A stretch of 64,000 nucleotides of DNA from Moraxella sp035181385 (GCF_035181385.1 NZ_JAXCJK010000001.1:124001-188000); one strand, 5' to 3'. Counted from the first letter of the stretch, positions 18,379-27,305 are shown. The notes: generated by a model not told the origin, from the sequence alone. Numbers and translations are program-made.

Positions 18379-19132
18379 CGGTTACTCCAAAAATTTTGTG
18401 TTTAAAGGCGATGATTTTGTCTTGCCATAGGCGTTTTTGTTTTAAAAACCCATAATTTTTGGTGCGGTTGTTTTGTTTGCGTTTTGCACCATGGTCAATA
18501 TCACTGGCCACATCTCGTGCAACAACTAAGGGTGGATACACGCCGATGCCAAGATTAGACTTGGTGAGCCAATCTCTAAAAAAATTGTCCACGGGGGCGT
18601 AGATAGGTAAGCCTTGTTCTAAAAAAGCTCTTGCACCGTTTTTATTCCATACCACACCCGTGGTGGTCATTGGAAAATAATGAGCGTGCGAGACTTGGTG
18701 TTCGCCAATCTTAAATAGGGGGGTAAAAATTTTGCGTTTATTCGCCCCAATGTTAATCAAATGCCATTTTTCATCAGCCAAACCTTGAATTAACATATTG
18801 ATTTTATGAGCTAAATCATCGCTTGGTTTCATATCATCTTCTAAAACCACCACAAAATCAGCATCGGACTCTAAAAATACTTTGGCACAATTTAAATGAC
18901 TAAAATAGCAGCCAAGTTCGCCCCCTGTCAGCGTTCGCCCCATGTAGGCCAAAGCTTTTGGTTCGCTGTATTCATCAAATGAAGTGGGATCAACTTGACG
19001 CCCATCAAAAGCAGAAATTCTAATAAAATCAATACCTTGCTCCGATAGTGTTTGAGTTACATTCGCTAAGCGTTCATTGCTACCATCTAGGTTGATGACA
19101 TAATAAAGAATTTTTGCTTTTTGGGTGTTCAT
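18368..19132 (-). CDS. GT25-family lipooligosaccharide glycosyltransferase
   Basis: A 254-residue glycosyltransferase of family 25, the LgtB/LgtE/Lex2B type that usually adds beta-linked galactose or glucose to LOS. Family segments are YYVINLDGSNERLANV, ISAFDGR, GGELGCYFSHL, VVLEDDM near residue 97-102 and APVDNFFRDW. The C-terminal end is strongly basic, which suits contact with the membrane. The ATG at 19132 (MNTQKAK) is chosen because GGA lies 7-9 bp upstream; the longer version would need TTG at 19162. It is the first gene of the operon, followed with overlap by the GT32-like gene. Confidence 0.87.
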   Translation of the reverse strand: MNTQKAKILYYVINLDGSNERLANVTQTLSEQGIDFIRISAFDGRQVDPTSFDEYSEPKALAYMGRTLTGGELGCYFSHLNCAKVFLESDADFVVVLEDDMKPSDDLAHKINMLIQGLADEKWHLINIGANKRKIFTPLFKIGEHQVSHAHYFPMTTTGVVWNKNGARAFLEQGLPIYAPVDNFFRDWLTKSNLGIGVYPPLVVARDVASDIDHGAKRKQNNRTKNYGFLKQKRLWQDKIIAFKHKIFGVTDVK

Positions 19133-19309
19133 CATATATTCCATTGGACAAATTGCTATCAACCTATTAATTAAGCTGATATTCTTATGATTGCTTGGGG
19201 TGGGCTACTAAGAATAGATTGGGTTCATTATACCCATTATTCATCAAAAAATTAAGTATCTCATGATGTATTTTTTTTTGCATTTAAATCATCTAAATAA
19301 TAAGAGGGG

Positions 19310-19777
19310 TTACACTGCTCCACGATGAAATACTTCTCTTAATTCAAAACTGGTATGCAGTTGGCTTACCCCGTCAATTTTACTTAGGCGATGGAGTAAA
19401 AACTCTTCATAATGTTTCATGTCTTTTACCATCACCTTTAATAGATAATCTTCTGTTCGCCCTGTAACCACGCTGCATGATACCACCTCTTCAAATTCAC
19501 GAATTTTATTTTCAAACTGTTCAAAGCGTTCGGCGGTGTGCTTATCCATACTGACTGCCACAAAAACTGATAGTGTATAGCCTAGTCTGGTGGGGTTTGT
19601 ATGAGCGTGATAGCCTGTGATAATCCCTGTGTCTTCTAGGCGTTTGATACGGCGAACCACAGGGGTGGCTGATAAGCTGACACGCTCGCTAATCTCTGCT
19701 ATGGGCAGGCGTGCATCATTGGTCAGAAGTTTTAAAATTTTGTGGTCGGTATTGTCTAAGTTGATGGTGTTGGTCAT
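19310..19777 (-). CDS. lrp: Lrp/AsnC-family transcriptional regulator
   Basis: A 155-residue feast/famine regulator. An N-terminal winged helix-turn-helix (LDNTDHKILKLLTNDARLP, then SLSATPVVRRIKRLEDTGII) is followed by a RAM ligand-binding domain with VVSCSVVTGRTEDYLLKV. The family binds amino acids, usually leucine, and wraps DNA as octamers. It is divergently placed from leuA over a 182-bp AT-rich gap with mirrored boxes, which suggests that it controls leuA and itself. Whether it is the global Lrp or a local AsnC-type regulator is not settled by sequence. Confidence 0.9.
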   Translation of the reverse strand: MTNTINLDNTDHKILKLLTNDARLPIAEISERVSLSATPVVRRIKRLEDTGIITGYHAHTNPTRLGYTLSVFVAVSMDKHTAERFEQFENKIREFEEVVSCSVVTGRTEDYLLKVMVKDMKHYEEFLLHRLSKIDGVSQLHTSFELREVFHRGAV

Positions 19778-19803
19778 GACGGTATCAAAAAAATGATGAT
19801 TTT

Positions 19804-19909
19804 AGTGAATTTTACTATAAAATGGTTTATTTTTGGTAAATTTTAATAAAAATAATGAAAATTTTTTGTAAAATTAGTAAAAATTGATGTGAAAATTTGT
19901 TAATATAAT
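19804..19909 (+). promoter_or_regulatory. Divergent lrp/leuA control region with mirrored A/T boxes
   Basis: A -10-like TATAAT at 19904-19909 lies 50 bp before the leuA ATG, with no good -35, as expected of an activated promoter. Upstream, AATTTTACTA (19808-19817) and its near-mirror TAGTAAAAATT (19875-19885) face each other, with further GTAAAATT/GGTAAATT copies between them. The pattern suits a DNA-wrapping Lrp protein, but binding is inferred. Confidence 0.4.
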
Positions 19910-19959
19910 CACCATAAATTTTTTTAAAATGTCACTTATAGGATATAGGAAGGTCAGCC

Positions 19960-21702
19960 ATGAGTCAGTCTGCCAACACACCCAAAATCACTCCAAAAAA
20001 TCCTGCCTTTGATTTTACCAAATACCGTGCTTTTGAGTTTGCCCCACATCTGCCTGACCGCACTTGGTGCGATAAGCGTATTGAAAAAGCCCCTATCTGG
20101 GCGAGTGTGGATTTGCGAGATGGTAACCAAGCTTTAATTGATCCTATGACCATTGAGCAAAAATTAAAGTTTTTCAAGCTTCTTGTGGCGGTAGGTTTTA
20201 AGGAAATTGAGATCGGCTTTCCATCTGCCGCCCAAGTGGAATTTGATTTTACACGCCTTTTGATTGAGGGCGGTCATGTGCCTGATGATGTCACTTTGCA
20301 AGTGTTGGTTCAGGCACGAGAGCATTTGATTGAGCGTACTTTTGAGGCTCTAGAAGGGGCAAAAAAAGCAATTGTTCATGTTTATAATTCCACCTCTAAA
20401 GTTCAGCGAGATAAAGTTTATCAACTTGATAAAGAGGGCATTAAAGCCATTGCGATCAATGGTGCAACTTTGCTTAAAGAGGTCTCCAAGCGTTATCCTA
20501 AGACAGAATGGACTTTTCAGTACAGTCCAGAGAGCTTTTCTCAGACCGAGACTGATTTTGCTGTAGAGGTATGTCAGGCGGTGTGTGATGTTTGGCAACC
20601 TGAAAATGGGCAAAAAGTGATTTTGAACTTGCCAGCCACTGTGGAAGCAAGCACGCCCAACTTATATGCTGACCAAATTGAATATTTTTGTCGTCATTTG
20701 CCAAGTAGAAAAGATGTGATTATTAGCTTGCATACGCATAATGACCGTGGCTGTGGTGTGGCAGCAAGTGAGCTGGGCGTCATGGCAGGGGCAGACCGTG
20801 TAGAAGGTACGCTTTTGGGGAACGGTGAGCGTACGGGCAACATGGATATCTTGACAATGGCGATGAATCTTTATACACAAGGTATTGACCCTGAGCTTGA
20901 TTTGTCGCAGGTGAGTGAAATTGTACAAGTAGCGACTGAGTGCACTAATTTGCCTGTGCACCCACGCCATGCTTATGTAGGTGAGCTTGTATTTACTGCA
21001 TTTTCTGGTTCGCATCAAGATGCGATTAAAAAATCTTTGGATTACAATGAGGGTCACCCAGAAACAGAAAAGCATTGGGATGTGGCGTATTTGCCAATAG
21101 ACCCTGTGCATATTGGGCGTAGTTATCAAGATGTGGTGCGTATTAATAGTCAGTCTGGCAAAGGTGGGGTGGCATATATTTTACAAAGGCATTTTGGCTT
21201 TAATCTACCACGCTGGACACAGATTGACTTTGCCAAAGTGGTGCAAAATGAAGCGGAGCGTTTGGCTCGTGAGCTTAAAAATGAAGAGTTGTTGGATATT
21301 TTTACCAATACATTTTTAAATCAAGAAACCTTTAAATTGAGTGATTATCAGATCAATAACAAAGGGGGTGGGGTAACCTTTAATGGTCAAGTTACCACAC
21401 CTAGTGAAGTGTTGGAAATTGTCGGTCAGGGCAATGGTGCATTATCAGCATTCATTGATGGTCTTGTTAAGGTAATAGGAAAAGACATTCATGTAACCAA
21501 CTATTCTGAACACGCCATTAATACTAAAGATACGCCCAATGTGCTAGATGATGAGCTTGGCAATAACCAGACCAATTCGGCAGCAGTATCGTATGTTCAG
21601 CTTAATATTGCTGGCAAAGTGTACTCAGGCATCGGTGTCTGCAACAGCACGGTATCCTCTATGCTAAAAGGCGTGTTATCAGCTTTGTCGCAGGCGTGTT
21701 AA
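19960..21702 (+). CDS. leuA: 2-isopropylmalate synthase
   Basis: A 580-residue first-committed enzyme of leucine synthesis, condensing acetyl-CoA with 2-oxoisovalerate. The catalytic TIM barrel carries DLRDGNQAL near residue 50, EIEIGFPSA, the metal-binding LHTHNDRGCG near 257 and GNGERTGN near 288. The C-terminal third is the leucine-sensing LeuA dimer domain (SAFIDGLVKVIG, then AAVSYVQLNI). It is the longer LeuA form found in pseudomonads and actinobacteria, whose N-terminus contains DRTWCDKRIEKAPIW. A good ribosome-binding site (AGGAAGG) precedes the ATG. leuB, leuC and leuD are not nearby. Confidence 0.97.
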   Translation: MSQSANTPKITPKNPAFDFTKYRAFEFAPHLPDRTWCDKRIEKAPIWASVDLRDGNQALIDPMTIEQKLKFFKLLVAVGFKEIEIGFPSAAQVEFDFTRLLIEGGHVPDDVTLQVLVQAREHLIERTFEALEGAKKAIVHVYNSTSKVQRDKVYQLDKEGIKAIAINGATLLKEVSKRYPKTEWTFQYSPESFSQTETDFAVEVCQAVCDVWQPENGQKVILNLPATVEASTPNLYADQIEYFCRHLPSRKDVIISLHTHNDRGCGVAASELGVMAGADRVEGTLLGNGERTGNMDILTMAMNLYTQGIDPELDLSQVSEIVQVATECTNLPVHPRHAYVGELVFTAFSGSHQDAIKKSLDYNEGHPETEKHWDVAYLPIDPVHIGRSYQDVVRINSQSGKGGVAYILQRHFGFNLPRWTQIDFAKVVQNEAERLARELKNEELLDIFTNTFLNQETFKLSDYQINNKGGGVTFNGQVTTPSEVLEIVGQGNGALSAFIDGLVKVIGKDIHVTNYSEHAINTKDTPNVLDDELGNNQTNSAAVSYVQLNIAGKVYSGIGVCNSTVSSMLKGVLSALSQAC

Positions 21703-21751
21703 AGCGTCCACCTTGTTTAGACATTAATTTTAGATATTAATAAAAGATGAA

Positions 21752-21780
21752 AGCAATGCAGTCGTAATGACTGCATTGCT
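21752..21780. terminator. Hairpin between convergent leuA and the terD-like gene
   Basis: A perfect 12-bp stem, AGCAATGCAGTC against GACTGCATTGCT, around a 5-base loop. It starts 49 bp after leuA. The T-rich side (TTTCATCTTTTATT) follows only on the minus strand, so it better suits the convergent terD-like gene, but it could act both ways. Confidence 0.55.
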
Positions 21781-21848
21781 AACAATAAATCAATCAGCTT
21801 CAGCGATTTTTTGTATCTTTTATGTATTTTGGCGTTTTGATGAACAGA

Positions 21849-22505
21849 TTACCAGCGAGTCTGTGCGGATAAAAACTCCGATGTTTGCGTTAAAAGATTT
21901 TCCATGCTGTCGTGCCCAATGGCTTTGAGTGGGGCACGAACCGACCAATCATCATCGTTGCGTTTGATGTGCCAAGCGATGATGGCGTGTGTATCTTTAT
22001 CTAAAGATGCCAACTCAAATTCGTGTATGAGTGCCCCTTCATTATCTCTAAGTATGCCCAAGCCTTTATTGGCCAAGGTTAAAGATTGTTTATGATAACT
22101 ACCAATGACAATAAAGATGTGATGAACATCGTCATGGATTTTGTTTAAGTGTAGATGAATTTGCTCTTGATTGATGAATTTATCGTCAAAATTTATGGCA
22201 CCTATCAGTGCATCACCACCATGACGCACACCATCATTGTCGCTACGAATATTGCCATAATACACCTTGTCAATAATGTTGCCTGTCTGCCCAAGCAACA
22301 CACAACCTACATCAATATCCATAACGATGGGTTCTTTGCTGATTTTTGGTAGGTAGGACAGCCACTTTGCCAATCCTTTTTTTGGCAATCTGGTGTCTTC
22401 AAAACGCACAGCAGGGACCAAAATGTGACCCATGACCCCAAGCTCGCTTAGGGTTTTTGGCTCAAAAAATGTTTTTAATGGTTTATCAATCGCTGACTGA
22501 CTCAT
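21849..22505 (-). CDS. TerD-domain protein (tellurium resistance/stress family)
   Basis: A 218-residue protein with a TerD/TerZ-type domain. The core reads DIDVGCVLLGQTGNIIDKV, a YYGN turn, then DGVRHGGDALIGA, with a later HIFIVIGSY and ALIHEFELAS. TerD domains bind calcium through acidic loops and occur in stress and phage-defence operons. Here no other ter gene is near, so the role is unknown. The N-terminal 60 residues are extra and not recognised. The ATG at 22505 (MSQSAID) is preferred over 22532 because AAGGA lies 7-8 bp upstream. Confidence 0.8.
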   Translation of the reverse strand: MSQSAIDKPLKTFFEPKTLSELGVMGHILVPAVRFEDTRLPKKGLAKWLSYLPKISKEPIVMDIDVGCVLLGQTGNIIDKVYYGNIRSDNDGVRHGGDALIGAINFDDKFINQEQIHLHLNKIHDDVHHIFIVIGSYHKQSLTLANKGLGILRDNEGALIHEFELASLDKDTHAIIAWHIKRNDDDWSVRAPLKAIGHDSMENLLTQTSEFLSAQTRW

Positions 22506-22674
22506 GAAAAATTCCTTAAAAATTTTTGCCATTGTAGCAAACTTTTATCAAAAAATCTTAATAATTCTCAGTAATAAAACGGCCAGTAAAGCACTTCATA
22601 CAATCTGTTACATAAAAAACAAAAAGACCATAATCCTAATGTCTGTGCCAAAAAAAGCATTGATGATAGGTTGT

Positions 22675-23259
22675 TTAACGCAATTTTAACAAGTCTTCTT
22701 CTGACAGTCGCCAGCGTCCTTTTTTCTTGGAGGTACTACGACTTGCTAAGGCGGTATTACCCAATAGTTTGTGCATAGAATGACTAGAATGCGCATGGCA
22801 AATTGCACACGCAAGCCCATCTGCTGCGTCTGTTTGTGGGGTTATGTCAAGTGATAGAATACGACACACCATCGCTGAGACCTGTTCTTTATCAGCTGCA
22901 CCATAGCCACAGACAGCTTGTTTGATTTGGCGGGCGGTATATTCAGAGACGCTAAGGTTTAGTGCGGTCAAGGCAGCAATAGCAGCCCCTCGTGCTTGTC
23001 CAAGTTTTAAAGCAGAGTCTGGATTATTTGCCATGAATACTTGTTCAACAGCCGCATGCATGGGCGTATTGCTGTATTTTTGATGGTGCTTGATAATGCG
23101 TGATATGCCAGCAAAAATCTGTGCAATGCGTTGTGGCATATCCGCACTGTCGGTACGAATTGTCCCTGCATCTAAAAAAGTAAGTTTGTCTGCGGTGGTG
23201 CTGATGATGCCGTAGCCTGTCATGCGTGAGCCAGGGTCTATGCCGATGATGAGTGTCAT
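22675..23259 (-). CDS. ruvC: Holliday junction resolvase RuvC
   Basis: A 194-residue endonuclease that cleaves four-way DNA junctions after RuvAB branch migration. The catalytic acidic residues are in the N-terminal GIDPGSRMTGYGII (Asp7), the AAVEQVFMANNPDSALKLGQARG block (Glu) and the TDAADGLACAICH block (paired Asp). KQAVCGYGAADKEQV matches the DNA-binding loop. The C-terminus is about 20 residues longer than in E. coli and is basic. ruvA and ruvB are not adjacent. Confidence 0.96.
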   Translation of the reverse strand: MTLIIGIDPGSRMTGYGIISTTADKLTFLDAGTIRTDSADMPQRIAQIFAGISRIIKHHQKYSNTPMHAAVEQVFMANNPDSALKLGQARGAAIAALTALNLSVSEYTARQIKQAVCGYGAADKEQVSAMVCRILSLDITPQTDAADGLACAICHAHSSHSMHKLLGNTALASRSTSKKKGRWRLSEEDLLKLR

Positions 23260-23500
23260 GATTGCTTATTTTAAGATGTATTTTAGTGATATGTTAATAA
23301 ATAATCATTAAGTATTAAATTGGTGATGTTTTAGGTGTTGTAATCAATGCACAAATCATTCCATCAAATAGTTCCATATTATTAGGAAAAATCTGATCAA
23401 GACTTGAAAATCTTGCCAAATGCCTAAAATATCTGATAGTATAGCGTATTTTTGAGTATTTTAAAAATTTTATTGATTCATTAACTTACAAGGAAAATCT

Positions 23501-24109
23501 ATGGGTGCGGTTGTTGGCATTGCTTTAGTTTGGTTCATCATCGAGATGCTGATTTGGTATCTGGTGGCACAATTTATGAGTGGTTGGTGGGTGTTTTTTT
23601 GGTTCATCATTGCGGCGGTATTGGGTTTGATGCTGATTAAAAAAGCCGCCAGCACGCTCAACCCAATGGCACAGCAACTAAAACAAATGCAAAGTGGCGT
23701 TATTCCAAATCCTGCCAATCAGCCTGCCGAGACGACGGTTGCTGGGTCTGTGGCGACGGGCATTGCGGGAATTTTATTCTTGTTGCCAGGTCTGCTTTCT
23801 GATGTTGGTGCGTTGATTTTGTTGTTGCCATTTGTGCAAAATAAGTTGACTGCTGCTGCAAAAAATTACGCCTTAAAAAACCAAGATAAAGTACTGCAAA
23901 TGATGTCTCGTCAAATGGGTGGTCAAAGTCCGTTTGGTATGGGCGGTACTGTCAATCCTAATAATCCATTTGGGCAGGGTAATCCGTTTGGCCAAGGTGG
24001 TGGTTTTGGCAGTTTTGGCAAAAATGGTTTTGGTGGCACAACTGTCGATGGCGAAGCCAAAACCGTACAAAAAGAGGCCAAACGCCTAAAATCTGCTAAC
24101 GATGAATGA
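23501..24109 (+). CDS. fxsA: FxsA-family membrane protein with Gly/Phe-rich tail
   Basis: A 202-residue inner-membrane protein. In E. coli, overproduced FxsA relieves exclusion of phage T7 by the F plasmid. Two N-terminal membrane segments (WFIIEMLIWYLVA and VFFWFIIAAVLGLMLI), the QQLKQMQSG amphipathic stretch, and the third segment GIAGILFLLPGLLSDVGALILLLPF match the family. The C-terminus is a low-complexity tail with NPFGQG twice followed by GGGFGSFGKNGFGG. AAGGA precedes the ATG. It stands alone, divergent from ruvC and followed by a terminator. Confidence 0.88.
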   Translation: MGAVVGIALVWFIIEMLIWYLVAQFMSGWWVFFWFIIAAVLGLMLIKKAASTLNPMAQQLKQMQSGVIPNPANQPAETTVAGSVATGIAGILFLLPGLLSDVGALILLLPFVQNKLTAAAKNYALKNQDKVLQMMSRQMGGQSPFGMGGTVNPNNPFGQGNPFGQGGGFGSFGKNGFGGTTVDGEAKTVQKEAKRLKSANDE

Positions 24110-24126
24110 AAATTATGATTAAATTC

Positions 24127-24158
24127 AAAAAATCCACCTTTTTTTGGGTGGATTTTTT
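24127..24158 (+). terminator. Rho-independent terminator of fxsA
   Basis: AAAAAATCCACC (24127-24138) pairs with GGTGGATTTTTT across a T-rich loop and ends in six T, 18 bp after the stop. It would also serve the convergent cysB-like gene. Confidence 0.88.
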
Positions 24159-24243
24159 GTGGCATGATGCTAAGCGAGTATCTTTTTAATGCTTTTAATC
24201 ATTTCAATCGTTTTTTTTAATCGGCTAAAATGTGGGGGTTGAT

Positions 24244-25188
24244 TCATAAAGTGTCAAACTGTCCTTGGCACAGCTTGATGAATTCATGCCCAAATTTACG
24301 AATCTCACTGTCATCACGCACCGCAATCCAGCTGGTAAATCGGCCAAAATGCGTCATTGGAATGGCGACTAGGTCTGGATAATGCTTGGGTTCGTATGCC
24401 ATTTCAGCGATAATACCAATGCCCAAACCTGATGATACATAAGTGCTGATCACATCTGAGTCAAGTGCTGCAAGTACAATATCAGGTCTAAGTCCTGCTT
24501 TGGCAAAGACATCATCAATTGCACCACGCCCTGTGAAGCCACCATGATAGGTAACAATTGGATAGCTTGCCAAAGTTGGTAGGTCCACAGCATCAGTGAT
24601 GCCTGAGAGTTCAGCAAGTTCATGATTTTTTGGTATGATGACGACATGAGACCAATCGTAATAGCGATGACAGCGTAATACATCATTATTTAATAGCGAC
24701 TCGGTGGCAATACCAATGTCTGCTTGACCACGAATCACCATCTGTGCGATGGTCTCTGGGTCAGCTTGTTGCAACACAAGATTGACTTTGGGGAATTTTT
24801 CACGAAATGCTTTGACGATGCTGGGCAAAACATATCTTGCTTGGGTGTGTGTGGTGGCGACTGTGAGTGTCCCTGCGGCAGAGTTATTAAAATCAAGGCT
24901 TAGATTTTCAATTGTGCGAATCTCTGCAAAAATTGCTTCAATATGCGGTAGTAGTGCCTTGCCAATTGGTGTCAGTCCTGTTAGACGCTTGCCTTGACGG
25001 GTAAAAACATCGGCTTTTAGTTGATTTTCTAAAGCAGCGATTTGCTTGGATAGGCTCGATTGACTGGTGTGCAGTAGGGTGGCGGCTTGGCTGAGATTAT
25101 AACCATTAACCACTGTATGCCATACGGTTTCAAGTTGTTTGAGCTGGATTTGTAAGTGTCGTTGATTGATGACGATATCTATTGCCAT
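24244..25188 (-). CDS. cysB: LysR-type regulator, CysB/Cbl-like
   Basis: A 314-residue LysR regulator. The helix-turn-helix region (LSQAATLLHTSQSSLSKQIA) is at about residues 35-55. The segment TTHTQARYVLPSIVKAF is the recognised mark of the CysB/Cbl branch, which senses O-acetylserine, N-acetylserine or sulfur-limitation signals. The C-terminal effector domain contains GIGIIAEMAYEP. The ATG at 25188 (MAIDIVI) is taken, since an upstream TTG is less likely. It is divergent from ampG across 287 bp that carry repeated TTGCAAAT boxes. The sulfur-gene role is inferred; no cys gene is near. Confidence 0.85.
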   Translation of the reverse strand: MAIDIVINQRHLQIQLKQLETVWHTVVNGYNLSQAATLLHTSQSSLSKQIAALENQLKADVFTRQGKRLTGLTPIGKALLPHIEAIFAEIRTIENLSLDFNNSAAGTLTVATTHTQARYVLPSIVKAFREKFPKVNLVLQQADPETIAQMVIRGQADIGIATESLLNNDVLRCHRYYDWSHVVIIPKNHELAELSGITDAVDLPTLASYPIVTYHGGFTGRGAIDDVFAKAGLRPDIVLAALDSDVISTYVSSGLGIGIIAEMAYEPKHYPDLVAIPMTHFGRFTSWIAVRDDSEIRKFGHEFIKLCQGQFDTL

Positions 25189-25340
25189 AAAAATGTCCAA
25201 AATATGCGTGAGTAAAAATAATTAGATTTGTAGATAATATTCAAAAATAAGGGTTAAAAATCGCAATCATGCTAGATTGACCTATTATAAAAGCGACTTT
25301 AAAAAATGAAACCAGCAAAGTAATCAAAAGTATATTCTAA

Positions 25341-25420
25341 ATTTGCATATTGTTTTTTTTACACATTATACCGAACTTGTCATTAATTGATGATGAAAAG
25401 TTGCAAATTTCTTTGCAAAT
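25341..25420. promoter_or_regulatory. Repeated TTGCAAAT boxes in the cysB-like/ampG divergent region
   Basis: TTGCAAAT occurs at 25401-25408 and again at 25413-25420, a 12-bp period near one helical turn. An inverted copy of its core, ATTTGCA, is at 25341-25347. All lie in the 287-bp gap between the divergent starts. They are candidate operators for the LysR protein, by position only. Confidence 0.35.
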
Positions 25421-25475
25421 AGATTAAATTTGTTCTAATATTGTGTACTTATTTCGTTTTGTCGTTTAGATTATT

Positions 25476-27305
25476 ATGATTGATGCAACACGCAACTCAT
25501 CTTGGGCAGTTTTTAAAGAAGCTTATCTGACTAAAAATGCTCTGATCATGCTCATGCTCGGCTTTTCAGCAGGATTGCCGTATTTTTTGGTGTTTTCTAC
25601 GCTTGGCATTTGGCTTAGAGAAGCTCAGATTGACAAAAGTACGGTAACCATGTTTGCTTGGGCGGGGCTTGCATATTCTTTTAAGTTTTTATGGTCGCCT
25701 TTGGTAGATGGGCTGTCTATTCCATTTTTGAAAAATTATTTGGGCAAACGACGCAGTTGGTTGGTACTGATGCAGTGCTGTGTCATCACGGCGATTGTAT
25801 TGATGGCATTTACAAGCCCTGTGGCAAGTCAGATGAATTCTTTGGAAATGATGGCATTGTTTGCTGTGTTGCTTGCATTTTCTTCGGCATCTCAGGATAT
25901 TGTGATTGATGCGTATCGTATTGAGATTGTACCAAAGTCAATGCAGACAGCATTTTCAGCATTATATGTGTTTGGCTATCGCTTAGGATTGATCATCTCA
26001 GGTGCAGGAGCGTTATATCTGGCGACTTATTTTGGCTCGTCAGAAGAATTGTATCAATATGATGCGTGGAAAAATACTTATTTGGTCATGGCTCTTGTGA
26101 TGGGTGTAGGCGTGATGGCAACACTGACTGCCAGCGAGCCAAATAGTGAGATTTTGACACCAAAAAAACAATCGCTGAATGATAAGGTCATGGGTATTTA
26201 TGCCGCTCTTGCACTCATTCCGATGGCACTGTATGGCATTTGGTATTTGCTGAATCAAATCTCGGTGCGTATTTTGGAAATGGCAAATAGCCCCTTTGTC
26301 ATTTCTGATACAGTGGCAAACACTGCCAGCTGGTATGGTGTAGCCATGCTCATTCCCGCACCAATCATCTTGATTTTTCTTCTTTTAAACCAGCCAAAAA
26401 TCAAGATGATTGCTCTAAATACCAATGATGATACGCTAAACAGCCGACAACATGGTAAAGATAGCCTGCGTTTGGTGTTGATGTTTATTTTGTCAATGCT
26501 TGGTTTTATTTTTGCATTTCGTGCGATTGGCGATGTGATGATTGCTGATGTTAAGCATTCAAATCTGGTTGGATTTTTGCTTGAAAGCGTGCGATTTGTT
26601 GGTAGTTCGGTGATGGCAATCGTGGTGGCGACGGCACTGATTAAATTGGGTGTGGTTAAAAAAGAAATTGCTGTGCGGTATTGGGCTGAGCCGATTTTAG
26701 ATTTTTTTAGAACCTATGGCAAAAAAGCCGCCTTAATTCTTGCTCTGATCGGCGTGTATCGCATTTCAGACATTGTTGCAGGCAACATCGCTAATATATT
26801 TTATCAGGATTTGGGGTTTACTAAGGTGCAAATCGCTGACGCCAGTAAATTGGTCGGTTTGACGATGAGTATTTTGGGTGGATTTTTGGGTGGGTTCATC
26901 GCTCAAAAAATGCGAATCATCGCCGCCATGATGATTGGTGCTATTTTGGCGGCAGCAACCAATTTACTGTTCATTTTGTTGTTTAATAATCCGACCGCAG
27001 GTATGCTGTATATGGCGGTGGTTTTTGATAATTTGGCAGGTGGCTTGGCAAGTGCGGTGTTTGTGGCATTTTTATCGGTACTGACATCAATTCGTTTTAC
27101 AGCGGTTCAATATGCTTTATTTTCATCTCTTATGACCTTATCGCCAAAGATTTTAGGCGGTTATTCTGGCAGTATTGTTGAGGCGACAAGCTACCCAACT
27201 TTCTTTTTGATCACTTGTGTCATGGGTGTTCCTGTGCTATTTTTGGTGTATTTGGTGGGTAGATATATTGACCTGGGCGATGGCAAATTTAGTGTAAAAA
27301 ACTGA
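25476..27305 (+). CDS. ampG: AmpG-family muropeptide permease
   Basis: A 609-residue major-facilitator transporter of the AmpG type, which imports anhydro-muropeptides from the periplasm for cell-wall recycling. The N-terminal GFSAGLPYFLVFSTLGIWL, the loop AWAGLAYSFKFLWSPLVD and the SSASQDIVIDAYRIE segment in helix 4-5 are diagnostic. The last half has GRYIDLGDG at the end. It is longer than the E. coli protein (491), with an extended middle loop region. It begins 19 bp before prmC, so the two may share a transcript. Confidence 0.92.
   Translation: MIDATRNSSWAVFKEAYLTKNALIMLMLGFSAGLPYFLVFSTLGIWLREAQIDKSTVTMFAWAGLAYSFKFLWSPLVDGLSIPFLKNYLGKRRSWLVLMQCCVITAIVLMAFTSPVASQMNSLEMMALFAVLLAFSSASQDIVIDAYRIEIVPKSMQTAFSALYVFGYRLGLIISGAGALYLATYFGSSEELYQYDAWKNTYLVMALVMGVGVMATLTASEPNSEILTPKKQSLNDKVMGIYAALALIPMALYGIWYLLNQISVRILEMANSPFVISDTVANTASWYGVAMLIPAPIILIFLLLNQPKIKMIALNTNDDTLNSRQHGKDSLRLVLMFILSMLGFIFAFRAIGDVMIADVKHSNLVGFLLESVRFVGSSVMAIVVATALIKLGVVKKEIAVRYWAEPILDFFRTYGKKAALILALIGVYRISDIVAGNIANIFYQDLGFTKVQIADASKLVGLTMSILGGFLGGFIAQKMRIIAAMMIGAILAAATNLLFILLFNNPTAGMLYMAVVFDNLAGGLASAVFVAFLSVLTSIRFTAVQYALFSSLMTLSPKILGGYSGSIVEATSYPTFFLITCVMGVPVLFLVYLVGRYIDLGDGKFSVKN

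Noticed and set aside
20662..21129. A 155-residue minus-strand frame inside leuA
   Set aside because: It lies wholly opposite a highly conserved enzyme and has no motif or start signal.
4427..24158. The shared TCCACC/GGTGGA hairpins at 4427 and 24127 as a repeat family
   Set aside because: GGTGGATT is a frequent coding word in this genome, and only the stem core is shared; they look like independent terminator-type hairpins.
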